Origin: Abyssogena phaseoliformis symbiont OG214
GTDB lineage: Bacteria; Pseudomonadota; Gammaproteobacteria; PS1; Pseudothioglobaceae
Assembly (NCBI RefSeq): GCF_016592595.1
Contig: NZ_AP012977.1
Coordinates: 744,001 to 808,000 of the forward strand
DNA: 64,000 nt
Direction of reading: 5' to 3'
The notes beneath the pieces are model-generated. The model saw nothing but the letters and a program-made list of their open reading frames with translations, had not been told where the DNA came from and made no database searches. The stretch's first letter is position 1. Every line of letters starts with the position of its first letter. Shown here one piece after another: positions 10,066 through 19,283 of the stretch. Made by a program: the position numbers and the translations under genes.

Positions 10066-10989
10066 TTATTTCACACTCTCTTGAGAGATGTTAATCCAAT
10101 CTTGAGGTTGAATAAAACGTGTGTACAACCTTGCTTCTTCGCTATCTGGCTCTGGCTCGTATCGATACTCCCAATGCACCAATGGTGGTAATGACATCAA
10201 AATTGATTCACTACGACCACCCGTTTGTAAACCAAATAAAGTACCTCGATCATAAACCAGATTAAATTCAACATAACGCCCTCGACGATAAAGCTGAAAT
10301 TGTCTCTCATGGTCTGTATAAGGCGTGTCCTTTCTACGTTCAACAATGGGGCGATAAGCTTTAATATAGCCATCACCTACACTTTTCATAAAAGCAAAGC
10401 ACTCATCAAAACCACCTTCATTAAGATCATCAAAAAACAAGCCACCAATGCCACGTTGCTCACCCCTATGCTTTAAATAAAAATAATCATCACACCATTT
10501 TTTGTACTTTGGATAGACCCCTTCACCAAATGAGTCGCACGCTTGTTTGGCTGACTGATGCCAAAAAATGGCATCTTCGTCAAAACCATAATATGGCGTT
10601 AAATCAAAGCCACCGCCAAACCACCAAATAGGGGCTTCACTTTCTTTTTCAGCGATAAAAAACCGAACATTAGCGTGTGAAGTGGGCACATAAGGATTGT
10701 GTGGATGAATCACTAATGATACGCCTAAAGCGGTAAAACGTCGCCCTGCTAACTCTGGTCTTAATGCGGTGGCTGAGGCCGGCATATCATCGCCACGAAC
10801 GATTGAAAAATTAACACCTGCTTGTTCGAACACAGCGCCATTACTTAGCACTCGGGTTAATCCGTTGCCTGCATTATTTTGCTTTTCCCAAACATCTTTA
10901 ATAAACTCAGCCCTGCCATCTATTTGCTCAAGTTGTTCACAAATATCGGCTTGCAACATTAATAAATATTTTTTAATTTGTTCAATCAC
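10066..10989 (-). CDS. hemF: Oxygen-dependent coproporphyrinogen III oxidase
   Basis: Oxidative decarboxylation of coproporphyrinogen III to protoporphyrinogen IX in haem synthesis, requiring O2, which implies an aerobic or microaerobic cell. 307 residues, matching E. coli HemF (299). Conserved stretches include [13 protein letters not shown], the signature [34 protein letters not shown], and the C-terminal [23 protein letters not shown]. It overlaps the tsaC stop by 4 bp (ATGA) and is followed after 1 bp by tusA. Confidence 0.97.
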   Translation of the reverse strand: MIEQIKKYLLMLQADICEQLEQIDGRAEFIKDVWEKQNNAGNGLTRVLSNGAVFEQAGVNFSIVRGDDMPASATALRPELAGRRFTALGVSLVIHPHNPYVPTSHANVRFFIAEKESEAPIWWFGGGFDLTPYYGFDEDAIFWHQSAKQACDSFGEGVYPKYKKWCDDYFYLKHRGEQRGIGGLFFDDLNEGGFDECFAFMKSVGDGYIKAYRPIVERRKDTPYTDHERQFQLYRRGRYVEFNLVYDRGTLFGLQTGGRSESILMSLPPLVHWEYRYEPEPDSEEARLYTRFIQPQDWINISQESVK

Positions 10990-11522
10990 CTAATTTTCTC
11001 TCCAGTTTGCAAATTAATAATTTTTGATGCTTGGGTATTATAAGTTTTTGGTGGGATAATAAAATCTAATTTATCACTAAAGAATTCTTTTAAATCCAAC
11101 ATACTTGTTGCGCTACGCTTGCTTGTAATATTAGCACTACTTGAAACTAGGGCGCCATTAGTGGCTACACATAAATTAGTAATAAGTTGATTATTGGTCA
11201 ATCTAAGTGCAATGGTATCAAAGTCACCTGTTAATAATTTAGAGGTATGCTCATTCGCCTTGAGTAAATAAGTAGTTGGCTGAGCATCAATTGTTACATC
11301 AACCAATAAGGAGGCATCTTCAACATAATCAATAAAATAACGCACATCACTGGCTAGTAGTATCAAGCCTTTAGCGCTTGAACGGCGTTTAAGTTGTAGT
11401 ACTCTAGCCATAGAGAGCTTAAATTTTGGCAAGCAAGTCAACCCCTGAATGGTGTCAGTAGGATTACTAATCACACCACCTGTTTTTAAACAAGATGCTG
11501 CAAGCCTGGTCTGAAAATTCAT
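10986..11522 (-). CDS. tsaC: Threonylcarbamoyl-AMP synthase (YrdC/Sua5 domain)
   Basis: Makes threonylcarbamoyl-AMP from threonine, bicarbonate and ATP for the t6A modification at tRNA position 37. The single YrdC domain of 178 residues shows [14 protein letters not shown] near the start, the lysine-rich active-site stretch [21 protein letters not shown], and [14 protein letters not shown]. It lacks the C-terminal Sua5 extension, so it is the short TsaC type. It is translationally coupled on both sides, with 4-bp overlaps with xerC upstream and hemF downstream. Confidence 0.92.
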   Translation of the reverse strand: MNFQTRLAASCLKTGGVISNPTDTIQGLTCLPKFKLSMARVLQLKRRSSAKGLILLASDVRYFIDYVEDASLLVDVTIDAQPTTYLLKANEHTSKLLTGDFDTIALRLTNNQLITNLCVATNGALVSSSANITSKRSATSMLDLKEFFSDKLDFIIPPKTYNTQASKIINLQTGEKIR

Positions 11523-12415
11523 GATTTTTTAGCCCTTGGGTGGCATTGGTCATACACTTTGGACAGTTCTAAAAAATCAAGATGGGTATAGACTTGGGTA
11601 GATTTAATGCTGGAATGTCCTAAAAATTCTTGAGTAGAGCGTAAATCATGACTGGATTGTAAAAAGTGAGTTGCCGCTGCATGACGCAACATATGCGGAT
11701 ACACATTAACTTTAATACCAGCCTTTAGTGCACGTTTTTTGACTATATTTTGCACAGCTCTTACACTTACTCTTTGTTGCTTTCTATTCACAAATAACAC
11801 ATGATTTGAGTGATCAAATAAGCAACGACTAATGGCTTGCTGTGCTGCCTTACCAACTGGTGTATGTCTGACTTTAGCGCCTTTTCCAACCACGCGCAAA
11901 AACCCTTGATTCAAATCCACGTCATTAACATTTAAAGCAACCAATTCAGATACTCTAAGACCACAAGAGTACATCACTTCAATCATTGCCACATCTCTTA
12001 ATTCAAGCCAAGTGTTTGATCTGGGCTTGAGCATAAGTAGTATGTTGTCGTAATTAAGTATATTAGGTAAGTTTTGATCAATTTTTGGGCTTTGCAAATG
12101 AATGGCGCAATTATCACTCAACTGTTCATGATTAACAAGATAGGTTAAAAATCCACGAATTGAGGACAAATTCCTGCGGATAGTGCGGGCACTAATGTCT
12201 TGATGACGCAGCTCCATTACAAATAAATTAAGATGCTCACTGGTAAGATTTGACCATTGGCTAAGACTTTTCTTATGGGTAAATACTAACAACTTCTCAA
12301 GGTCGCGCTTATAAGCCTGTTGCGTATTAATGGCGTAATGACGCTCAACCTTCAAATACTGAATAAAATTAGTAATTTGTTTATGCAAAATAACCCTTGT
12401 TTTTTTAAAATTCAC
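11519..12415 (-). CDS. xerC: Tyrosine recombinase XerC
   Basis: Site-specific recombinase that with XerD resolves chromosome dimers at dif. 298 residues: an N-terminal SAM-like core-binding domain (about 10-105) and a C-terminal catalytic domain. All catalytic residues are present: R154 (CGLRVSEL), K178, H241-x2-R244 (HMLRH), H267 (LGHSS) and the nucleophile Y276 (YTH). The tail [23 protein letters not shown] matches XerC rather than XerD or a phage integrase. It is first in the xerC-tsaC-hemF-tusA operon and divergent from htpG with only 42 bp between starts. Confidence 0.95.
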   Translation of the reverse strand: MNFKKTRVILHKQITNFIQYLKVERHYAINTQQAYKRDLEKLLVFTHKKSLSQWSNLTSEHLNLFVMELRHQDISARTIRRNLSSIRGFLTYLVNHEQLSDNCAIHLQSPKIDQNLPNILNYDNILLMLKPRSNTWLELRDVAMIEVMYSCGLRVSELVALNVNDVDLNQGFLRVVGKGAKVRHTPVGKAAQQAISRCLFDHSNHVLFVNRKQQRVSVRAVQNIVKKRALKAGIKVNVYPHMLRHAAATHFLQSSHDLRSTQEFLGHSSIKSTQVYTHLDFLELSKVYDQCHPRAKKS

Positions 12416-12457
12416 CCATATTGATACATTTTACGCACAAAAAACAGGAATAAAAAA

Positions 12458-14308
12458 ATGGCAGAAAAACAAACGCATACGTTTCAAACGGAAGTCTCGC
12501 AACTATTAGATTTGATGATTCACTCTTTGTACTCAAACAAAGAGATTTTCTTGCGTGAGTTAGTTTCTAACGCCTCTGACGCAGTTGATAAATTAAAATT
12601 CAAATCCTTGTCAAATGATACTTTGACTGAGGGTAAAGAAGAGCTGCAAATTCACATTGATGTGAATAAAGATGCCAGAACGATTACCATTACTGACTAT
12701 GGTATAGGCATGACTGAGGCAGAAGTTAATAAAAACATCGGTACCATTGCCAATTCTGGCACTAAGAAATTCTTAAAAAACTTAGATGAAAAACAAGCAC
12801 AAGACTCTAATTTAATTGGCCAATTTGGCGTGGGATTTTATTCTAGTTTTATTGTTGCTGATAAGGTTGAACTAATTACCAGAAAAGCTGGCAGTAAAGG
12901 TAAAAAAGGCACAAAATGGATCTCTACTGGCAAGGGAAAATACTCAATAGAAAGTATTGATTGTCCTAATTTTGGCACTACAGTAACCCTGCACATCAAA
13001 AAAGATGAAAAAGAATTTTTAGATGATTATCGCTTGCGTGGCATTGTCTCAAAATACTCAGACCACATTACCGTGCCAATTATGATGATTAAGGCTAGTA
13101 AAGATGGCAAAGACATTGAATATGAGCGCATTAATAAAGCCAATACTTTTTGGACTCAAGATAAACGCGACCTTAAGCAAGAAGATTATGATGAGTTTTA
13201 TAAGTCACTCACTTATGACTTTGAAGCACCACTAACGCAATTGCACAATAGAGTTGAAGGTAATTTGGACTATATTTCATTGTTATTCATCCCATCAAAA
13301 GCCCCTTATGATATGTGGGAGCCTAAGCGCAAAGGCGGCATAAAGCTCTATGCCAAACGCGTGTTTATTATGGAAGATAATGAAGCCCTAATGCCTTTGT
13401 ATTTGCGCTTTGTTAAAGGTGTGATTGATACGGCTGATTTACCGTTAAATGTTTCTCGCGAAATTTTACAAAGTAACAAAGTGGTTGACATTATCCGCAA
13501 AGCCTCAGTCAGTAGAGTTTTAAAAGAATTAGAAAAAATAGCTAAAAACAAACCCGAAGATTATGCAAAATTTTGGCGAGAATTTGGCATGGTGATGAAA
13601 GAAGGCGTGGTTGAAGACTTTGCCAACAAAGATAAAATTACAAAGCTTTTGCGCTTTGCCACTAATAAAAGTGCAAATGCTACACAAACGGCAACGCTTG
13701 AATGTTACGTAAAAAGTATGCAAAAAGACCAAAAAGCGATTTATTACATCACGGCTGAAACTTACGAGGCTGCCAAAGGTTCGCCACATTTAGAAATTTT
13801 TAATCAAAAAGACATTGAAGTACTACTACTATCTGACCGTGTTGATGAATGGATGGTGAGTAATTTTGGAGAATTTGAAGGTGTTCCGCTGAAATCAATT
13901 GCCAAAGGCGATTTAGAAGATCTTGATTCTAAAGAAGAAAAGAAAACCAAAGAGAAAGTTGCTAAAAACTTTGAAAAAGTCATCGAAAAAATGCAAAAAA
14001 TCCTTGATGCTCAGGTTAAAGAAATCAAAGTCTCTTCTCGTCTTAGCGAGTTTCCTTCTTGTTTGGTAGCTGATGAAAATGAAATGGGTGGCAACATGGA
14101 AAGAATTATGAAATCCCTAGGTCAGGACGTACCAGACACTAAGCCAATTCTTGAAATTAATCCAACCCACCCACTGGTTAAAAAACTTAAAACCAAAATT
14201 GATGAAGATTTAGTGAACGTTTTATTTGACCAAGCTGTTTTATTAGAAGGCGGGCAACCTAAAGATCCAGCTGAGTTTGTAAAGCGTATGAATAAACTGA
14301 TTAATTAA
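12458..14308 (+). CDS. htpG: Molecular chaperone HtpG (bacterial Hsp90)
   Basis: ATP-dependent homodimeric chaperone. 616 residues (E. coli 624) in the usual three-domain order: a GHKL ATPase domain (1-215) with ELVSNASDAVDKLKF, the DYGIGMT and GQFGVGFYSSFIVAD loops, a middle domain containing NVSREILQ and the catalytic-arginine region, and a C-terminal dimerisation domain ending FVKRMNKLIN. A Shine-Dalgarno-like AGGAA stands 8 bp before the ATG. Its stop codon lies inside a 38-bp perfect palindrome (separate entry). It is divergent from xerC and monocistronic. Confidence 0.98.
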   Translation: MAEKQTHTFQTEVSQLLDLMIHSLYSNKEIFLRELVSNASDAVDKLKFKSLSNDTLTEGKEELQIHIDVNKDARTITITDYGIGMTEAEVNKNIGTIANSGTKKFLKNLDEKQAQDSNLIGQFGVGFYSSFIVADKVELITRKAGSKGKKGTKWISTGKGKYSIESIDCPNFGTTVTLHIKKDEKEFLDDYRLRGIVSKYSDHITVPIMMIKASKDGKDIEYERINKANTFWTQDKRDLKQEDYDEFYKSLTYDFEAPLTQLHNRVEGNLDYISLLFIPSKAPYDMWEPKRKGGIKLYAKRVFIMEDNEALMPLYLRFVKGVIDTADLPLNVSREILQSNKVVDIIRKASVSRVLKELEKIAKNKPEDYAKFWREFGMVMKEGVVEDFANKDKITKLLRFATNKSANATQTATLECYVKSMQKDQKAIYYITAETYEAAKGSPHLEIFNQKDIEVLLLSDRVDEWMVSNFGEFEGVPLKSIAKGDLEDLDSKEEKKTKEKVAKNFEKVIEKMQKILDAQVKEIKVSSRLSEFPSCLVADENEMGGNMERIMKSLGQDVPDTKPILEINPTHPLVKKLKTKIDEDLVNVLFDQAVLLEGGQPKDPAEFVKRMNKLIN

Positions 14309-14323
14309 TCAGTTTATTCATAC
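14286..14323. repeat. 38-bp perfect palindrome spanning the htpG stop codon
   Basis: The left half GTATGAATAAACTGATTAA is followed immediately by its exact reverse complement, giving 19 bp per arm and no mismatch. The last seven htpG codons and the TAA stop (14306-14308) are inside it. In RNA it would fold into a long AU-rich hairpin. There is no strong U run after it, so it is not a textbook terminator, but it may still act as a 3' stability or termination element. Confidence 0.9.
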
Positions 14324-14623
14324 TTAAAATTTCTGTGCACACTTTAACAAAAAATCATAACCTGCCATGTTTAGCTTATGCACCTCTATAACTAAAAAAA
14401 TAAGGACGAATTACGCCCAATTTGAGCTTATTCTTAAAAAATTTCAAAACCCAAAATTGGGACGGGTCTTTGTAAATCGTAAAGGTTTTAGGCAATTTTT
14501 TTTATTTCAAAATGTGGAGACATGGCTTTTGTCTTAATCAAAAACAATGCTAAAATTATTTGTGCTAGCACTCTAACGTTTTAGGCTTTCTTTATTAACC
14601 CCTATTTGATTGAGAAATAACCA
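14324..14623. other. Non-coding stretch with a candidate promoter for the cytidylyltransferase gene
   Basis: No convincing reading frame was found on either strand of this 300-bp AT-rich spacer. Near its right end TTGTCT (14529-14534) and TAAAAT (14551-14556), 16 bp apart, make a plausible sigma-70 promoter about 68 bp before the start at 14624. A short CCCAAAATTGGG inverted repeat lies near 14450. The composition does not differ obviously from the flanks. Confidence 0.4.
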
Positions 14624-15028
14624 ATGAATACTGTACTAACTTTTGGCACTTTTAATATATTTCATCATGGACATTTAAACATTCTCAAGCGTGCCTCATC
14701 AATGGCTGGTAAATTACTTGTGGGCGTTTCCTCAGACTTGTTAAGTCTTAATAAAAAAGGCAGGAATCCAGTTTATTCTGAGGTTTGTAGAATGCAAACC
14801 ATTGCATCACTTGATTTTGTTCATGAGGTATTTTTAGAGGAAGCTTTAGAATTAAAACGAGAATATTTGTTAAAATATCAAGTAGACATTCTGCTAATGA
14901 GTGATGATTGGAAAAATAAGTTTGACCATTTTCAAGATTTGTGCAAAGTGATTTACCTACCTAGAACGCCTAATATTTCAACAACACAATTGATTAAGGA
15001 TAATTTAAAAACGCTTCTAAAAATTTAG
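14624..15028 (+). CDS. Glycerol-3-phosphate cytidylyltransferase-like nucleotidyltransferase (TagD family)
   Basis: 134 residues, the normal size of TagD-like cytidylyltransferases that make CDP-glycerol from CTP and glycerol 3-phosphate. The HxGH nucleotide-binding motif is at 14-17 (FHHGHL), preceded by TFGTFNIF, and the second signature RTPNISTTQLI is at about 114. The gene is intact. The next gene is a CDP-glycerol glycerophosphotransferase-like pseudogene, so the pair once formed a teichoic-acid-like or glycerol-phosphate surface polymer pathway. That is unusual in a Gram-negative but is known in some capsules and O-antigens. With its downstream partner dead, its present use is uncertain. 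Confidence 0.82.
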   Translation: MNTVLTFGTFNIFHHGHLNILKRASSMAGKLLVGVSSDLLSLNKKGRNPVYSEVCRMQTIASLDFVHEVFLEEALELKREYLLKYQVDILLMSDDWKNKFDHFQDLCKVIYLPRTPNISTTQLIKDNLKTLLKI

Positions 15029-15067
15029 TTTGGTTAATAAAATCTTACCGCCAATGATTGCAACAAG

Positions 15068-16140
15068 ATGAACCACAACCACGATATCATATTGTACTTT
15101 AGCGGTGCTATTAATTCATATTATCAAATTAAGCAGTGGTCTGCCCCCTGCAACAACTAAGCAAAAAACACTCATTATTATTCATCGTAACTAATATTGA
15201 AGTTTATCAAAAACTTCAAAAAGACAACAAATTTGACATTGTTTATTTGAAAACATTTACTGATTTAATTGAGTTTTATGATGCGCATAACTTTTGTGTT
15301 ATTTTGTATATTAATAATTCACTGGGTAATTTCCAATCATTAAGGCATGGGCGTGCTTATCATGTCCACTTAAATCATGGAGAGAGTGAAAAAGAATCTA
15401 TGTATTCAAACCAAATTAAGGGCTATGACTTCGCCTTTGTTGCTGGACAGCGAGCCATACAAAGGTATCAACAAAATCTGGTCAATTGCCCAAATGATGT
15501 TTTTATTACCATCGGAAGACCAAAACTTGACTTTATAAAAACACGTAGCATTATTAAAGAAAAAACACGTAAGACCATTTTATACGCCCTCACTTGGGAG
15601 GCAACCCATGATAGTATGAATTATTGTTCGGTTAAAAAATATGGCTTGGAACTGATTCAAATACTACTAAAAAGCCCGCATTACACCGTTATTTACAAAA
15701 ATAATAGCGCCATTGGCAGTAAGGACAAGGAAATTAGTAAATATCATAAAAGAATTAAGCGGCTAATACACAGTAGCTAACATGCTTATTTTATGCAAGA
15801 AGAACCTATTAATGATGTATTTACTTTGGTAGACTTTGCTTTTTTTGATAATTCCTCTATTATGATTGATTATCTCAATACTTTAAAATCAGCTGCTTAT
15901 ATTGAAATTAGAAATGATCAAAAAATGAATGACTTAACTGCCTGTTTTCACACAATTGATGAATTTAATTTTAAAAAATAGCTTAACATGATAAAAGAAA
16001 TATTGACAAACGACCAACTTTTAATACAAAGGCAAGCGGTCAAAAAACAGTACTTGGGTAATTTTAATCAAGGTTAAAGCAACCAATATTTTATTAAAAA
16101 AATTACCCATTTGATTGAGAGTAGAAACAAAGAAATTTAA
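15068..16140 (+). pseudogene. CDP-glycerol glycerophosphotransferase-like (TagB/TagF family) pseudogene
   Basis: The ATG at 15068 opens a frame (ILYFSGAINSYYQIKQW) that shifts at a CCCCC run near 15143. The second frame then continues as PLQQLSKKHSLLFIVTN and carries family features: HLNHGESEK, FVAGQRAIQRY, GRPKLDFIK, ILYALTWEATHD, and VDFAFFDNSSIMIDYL. That frame is cut by TAA at 15778, TAG at 15979 and TAA at 16075, yet homology-like sequence resumes after each stop (LIQRQAVKKQYLGNFNQG, then FIKKITHLIESR). One frameshift plus three in-frame stops make it a recent pseudogene of about 355 codons. It would have transferred glycerol phosphate to a surface polymer. Confidence 0.8.
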
Positions 16141-16156
16141 ACCAAGACAAGGCGGC

Positions 16157-16744
16157 ATGAAGATAAATTATATTTCAAAAAATGCAAAAATAGGGAAAAA
16201 TACCATCTTAAATCCACCAGTAAAGCTAGTTGGTAGTGCGCATGTTAAACATTCTAGCAATATTGGTAAATTTAGCCTTATTAACTCAGGCACAACTATT
16301 TTCCCAAGCACCCTTATGGGCAAAAATTGTGAAATTGGTGCGTTTGACCACCATATCATTATGGTTGAGTAGCCCCCAATTTAAAACTTCAGTTTCCTGA
16401 TTATGTGGATTGTTTTGAGCAAAAGGAAATTAAAAGACCAGCCAAAACCATACTAGGTAATGACGTATGGGTTGGACTCATTAGCGCTGATAAAAAGAGG
16501 CTTAAAGATTGGTCATGGTGCTATCGTTGCAGGTGGTTCTGTTGTTATCAAAGATGTGCCAGATTATGCAATTGTCGGTGGTGTTCCTGCCAAAGTTATT
16601 AAATATCGTTTCAGTGAAGAACAGATTAAAGGTTTGCTGTCATTAAAATGGTGGGACGTGGTGCTTGGGGATTTATCCCACATCCCCTTTGATGACATTG
16701 AATTGGCTATTAAAGAGCTAAAAAAAGTAACACCAAGTATTTAA
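16157..16744 (+). pseudogene. Hexapeptide-repeat acyltransferase pseudogene
   Basis: The start MKINYISKNAKIGKNTIL leads into left-handed beta-helix repeats (VKLVGSAHVKHSSNIGKFSLINSGTTI). Stops interrupt near 16370, the message resumes in another frame at about 16405 (KTILGNDVWVG), and it shifts again near 16480 to finish as the classic C-terminus KIGHGAIVAGGSVVIKDVP then GGVPAKVIKYRF. These are marks of CatB/NodL/WbbJ-like sugar O-acetyltransferases. It follows the glycerophosphotransferase pseudogene and was probably part of the same surface-polysaccharide cluster. The remnant ends against the 3' end of trmJ. Confidence 0.82.
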
Positions 16745-17499
16745 AATTTATTTTTTGCCGCTTTTTTAAAAGGTTTAATATTTCTAAGAATGCCTCTAAA
16801 AATTGCCACTTCTTCTTTTTCAGGTTCTGCTTTAGTAAAAAAACGCCGTAAACGCCGCATTAACAGCGCCTTAGGGCGTTTATCCTCAAAATATTCAATA
16901 TGCTCTAACACTTGAACAAGGTGCGCGTAAAAACTCTCTAACTCATTAAAACTCGCCAATTCATTGGCACTTTTTTCAAATTTAGTTGTGGTGTTGTAAA
17001 CGTAATTTTGATAGGCAAATACCTGAACGGCTGATGCAACATTTAAAGAAAAATAATTAGGATTGCCAGGAATGGTCATGAGTATTTGACACAAGTCTAA
17101 TTCCTTATTAGTCAAGCCTGCTCTTTCTGTGCCAAATATCACCGCAACCTTTTGGCTGTCAACCATGATGGTTTTTTGAATTTCACTACAAGCATTCACG
17201 ACATCCATTTGCCGCCATTTGATATTGCGCTGGCGTGCACTAGCGCCAATCACTAAATGCACACCTTTCAAAGCCTCTTCTAAAGACTCACAAACCACAG
17301 CATTTGACAGTACGTCATCTGCACCACTAGCTCTAGCAGTGGCTGTGGCTGATGGATAACCTTTTGGATTAACCAAATACAAACGAGACAAGCTCATATT
17401 TTTCATCGCACGGGCTGCCGCGCCAATATTGCCAGACTCAGTGGTATTAACCATAACCACACGTACGTTATCAAAGGTATAATCTATTTCTTTTTTCAT
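16741..17499 (-). CDS. trmJ: tRNA (cytidine/uridine-2'-O-)-methyltransferase TrmJ
   Basis: SPOUT-fold enzyme that 2'-O-methylates tRNA position 32 using SAM. Starting at the ATG at 17499 it has 252 residues, close to E. coli TrmJ (246). Motifs of the trefoil knot are visible: VVMVNTTESGNIGAAARAMKN at the N-terminus, LVNPKGYPSATATARASGADD, VAVIFGTERAGLTNKEL, and IPGNPNYFSLNVASAVQV. An upstream ATG in frame would add 23 residues that overlap suhB and match nothing in the family. It is divergent from suhB with 13 bp between start codons, the same neighbour pair as in E. coli. Confidence 0.95.
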   Translation of the reverse strand: MKKEIDYTFDNVRVVMVNTTESGNIGAAARAMKNMSLSRLYLVNPKGYPSATATARASGADDVLSNAVVCESLEEALKGVHLVIGASARQRNIKWRQMDVVNACSEIQKTIMVDSQKVAVIFGTERAGLTNKELDLCQILMTIPGNPNYFSLNVASAVQVFAYQNYVYNTTTKFEKSANELASFNELESFYAHLVQVLEHIEYFEDKRPKALLMRRLRRFFTKAEPEKEEVAIFRGILRNIKPFKKAAKNKF

Positions 17500-17512
17500 T
17501 TTATCTTCTATT

Positions 17513-18313
17513 ATGCATCCTACGCTTAATATTGCCGTTAAAGCCGCTCGAAAAGCTGGCGACATCATCCTAAGATATCACAATCAAATTGATATTTTAA
17601 CGATTGAAAATAAAGCAACCAATGACTTTGTTTCCGAAGTGGACAAAGCCGCTGAAGATGCCATTATAGACGAGTTGAAATATGCCTTTCCCAATCATTC
17701 AATGTTGGGTGAAGAAAATGGTGAAATTTTAGGTGATAGTCGTTTTCAATGGATTATTGACCCATTAGATGGCACCACTAATTACTTGCACGGTTTTCCG
17801 CAATATGCAGTATCCATTGCCTTGTATGAAAACAACGAACCAACACATGCCGTAGTATATGATCCTTTTAAAGAAGAGTTGTTTACCGCCTCTAAAGGCG
17901 AAGGTGCTTATTTAAATGAACAAAGAATTCGCACCACACATACCAATGGTTTTGAAAATACATTAATTGGTACAGGCTTCCCGTTCAAAGCACCACAGTA
18001 TTTAGAGGCTTATTTAAATATGTTTAAAGCCATCCATCCAAAAGTTTCTGGTATTCGCCGTGCTGGCTCTGCTGCACTTGATTTGGCTTATTTGGCCGCG
18101 GGTCGACTGGATGGCTTTTGGGAAATTGAGCTTAATATTTGGGACATTGCTGCCGGTGTGCTTTTAGTCAAAGAAGCAGGCGGTTTTATAGGTGACTTTT
18201 CAGGGCGAGATAAATACCTAGAAACAGGCAATGTGGTGGCTGGTAATGACCAAGTTTTTAAAGCCATTTTAAAAACCATTCATCCACATTTAACGGCTGA
18301 TTTACAACGTTAA
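17513..18313 (+). CDS. suhB: Inositol-1-monophosphatase family protein SuhB
   Basis: Mg2+-dependent phosphatase of the IMPase fold. In E. coli it also joins the rRNA antitermination complex with NusA. 266 residues with every metal-binding motif: GEENG near residue 64, WIIDPLDGTTNYLHGFP near 82, and the C-terminal LNIWDIAAGVLLVKEAGG near 208. No signal peptide. The divergent trmJ neighbour 13 bp away supports SuhB over CysQ. The intergenic gap is too small for two promoters, so at least one lies inside the opposite gene. Confidence 0.95.
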   Translation: MHPTLNIAVKAARKAGDIILRYHNQIDILTIENKATNDFVSEVDKAAEDAIIDELKYAFPNHSMLGEENGEILGDSRFQWIIDPLDGTTNYLHGFPQYAVSIALYENNEPTHAVVYDPFKEELFTASKGEGAYLNEQRIRTTHTNGFENTLIGTGFPFKAPQYLEAYLNMFKAIHPKVSGIRRAGSAALDLAYLAAGRLDGFWEIELNIWDIAAGVLLVKEAGGFIGDFSGRDKYLETGNVVAGNDQVFKAILKTIHPHLTADLQR

Positions 18314-18317
18314 AAAA

Positions 18318-18538
18318 ATGCCATTTAAAAATAAAGTCCTAAAGATTTCTTTATTTTTACTGCTTTTAGGCGCTGTTTTTATTTTTTCTTAAAAATACTT
18401 TTTGTCAATATGTAGATGCCCAAAGCTGGCTACACAAAAGTATGCTTATACTACTAGGGGGCTTTTTCTTTAGTATTGGGTGTTGCTGGTATTGTTATTT
18501 ATTTTATTTTATTTGTTTTAAATTTAATTAAACACTAA
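18318..18538 (+). pseudogene. Small membrane-protein gene remnant
   Basis: An ATG 5 bp after suhB opens MPFKNKVLKISLFLLLLGAV, a hydrophobic helix, then stops at codon 25. The next hydrophobic stretch (LHKSMLILLGGFFFSIG) and the end (VAGIVIYFILFVLNLIKH) need two frame changes to be joined. Together they read as a two-helix membrane protein of about 70 residues. Family not recognised. The repeated hydrophobic character across frames is the only evidence that this was a gene. Its end overlaps the yciK stop. Confidence 0.4.
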
Positions 18539-19283
18539 ATAAAATAAGCCTTTCTCCATTCAGTTTTTTAGCTTTTTCACTCATTAGATACACAATCGCT
18601 GGGCTCTTTATCTCAGGCAATGGATTATTGTCGGCATTTTCAGCCGGATAAGCAATTTGTCGCATTTTGGTACGCATCCGCCCTGGGTCAAGTGAATTCA
18701 CCCGGATGTTTGTTTTTTCTAATTCTTCGGATAAAGTTTTGCTCATGCCTTCGATGGCAAATTTGCTCACGCTATACGCACCCCAATATGCCTTAGCCAT
18801 TCGCCCTACTGATGAAGACAAAAATAGCACACGGGCATCACTTGATTTATTAAGTGCAGGAATTAACGCTTGAGTAAGCATAAACGGCGCATTAACATTG
18901 ATTTGCATGGTTGAATACCACAGCTTAATATCATATTGCTCAATTGGCATCATAGTACCAATAATACTTGCATTGTGAATAAGCCCGTCAAGTTGTCCAA
19001 AATTACCCAAGATGTCTTTTTGTAATTGCTGATAATGTTCAGGGGTTGCGCCTTCTAAATCAAGCGGATAAAGAATAGGCTCTTGATAGCCCAAATCCAG
19101 AACTTTATCATAAGTGGTTTCTAATGAACCTAAATCACGCCCTAGCATAATAACACTTGCGCCTGCCTTAGCAAGATCCAGTGTTATTGCCCTACCAAAG
19201 CCACGATTTGCACCTGTCACTAAAATAACTTTATCTTTTAATTCGTCTTTTTTAATGTTATATTTGGTATTAATCTTCATCAT
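18528..19283 (-). CDS. yciK: Short-chain dehydrogenase/reductase, YciK family
   Basis: 251-residue NAD(P)-dependent SDR. The cofactor loop is TGANRGFGRAI (about 23-33), the NAG-type motif reads HNASIIG, and the catalytic Ser, Tyr and Lys are in SSSVGRMAKAYWGAYSVSKFA. The phrase INVNAPFMLTQALIPAL and the WGAY/SKFA spacing match YciK, whose substrate is unknown. It overlaps the rmuC stop by 14 bp and lies third in HAD phosphatase-rmuC-yciK. In Pseudomonas yciK sits beside mupP, which bears on the identity of the phosphatase here. A second ATG one codon downstream could be the real start. Confidence 0.88.
   Translation of the reverse strand: MMKINTKYNIKKDELKDKVILVTGANRGFGRAITLDLAKAGASVIMLGRDLGSLETTYDKVLDLGYQEPILYPLDLEGATPEHYQQLQKDILGNFGQLDGLIHNASIIGTMMPIEQYDIKLWYSTMQINVNAPFMLTQALIPALNKSSDARVLFLSSSVGRMAKAYWGAYSVSKFAIEGMSKTLSEELEKTNIRVNSLDPGRMRTKMRQIAYPAENADNNPLPEIKSPAIVYLMSEKAKKLNGERLILFSV

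Noticed and set aside
15068..16140. Possible stop-codon readthrough or recoding in the glycerophosphotransferase-like gene
   Set aside because: Two kinds of stop (TAA and TAG) and an upstream frameshift are involved, and the neighbouring acyltransferase is also broken, so decay is simpler.
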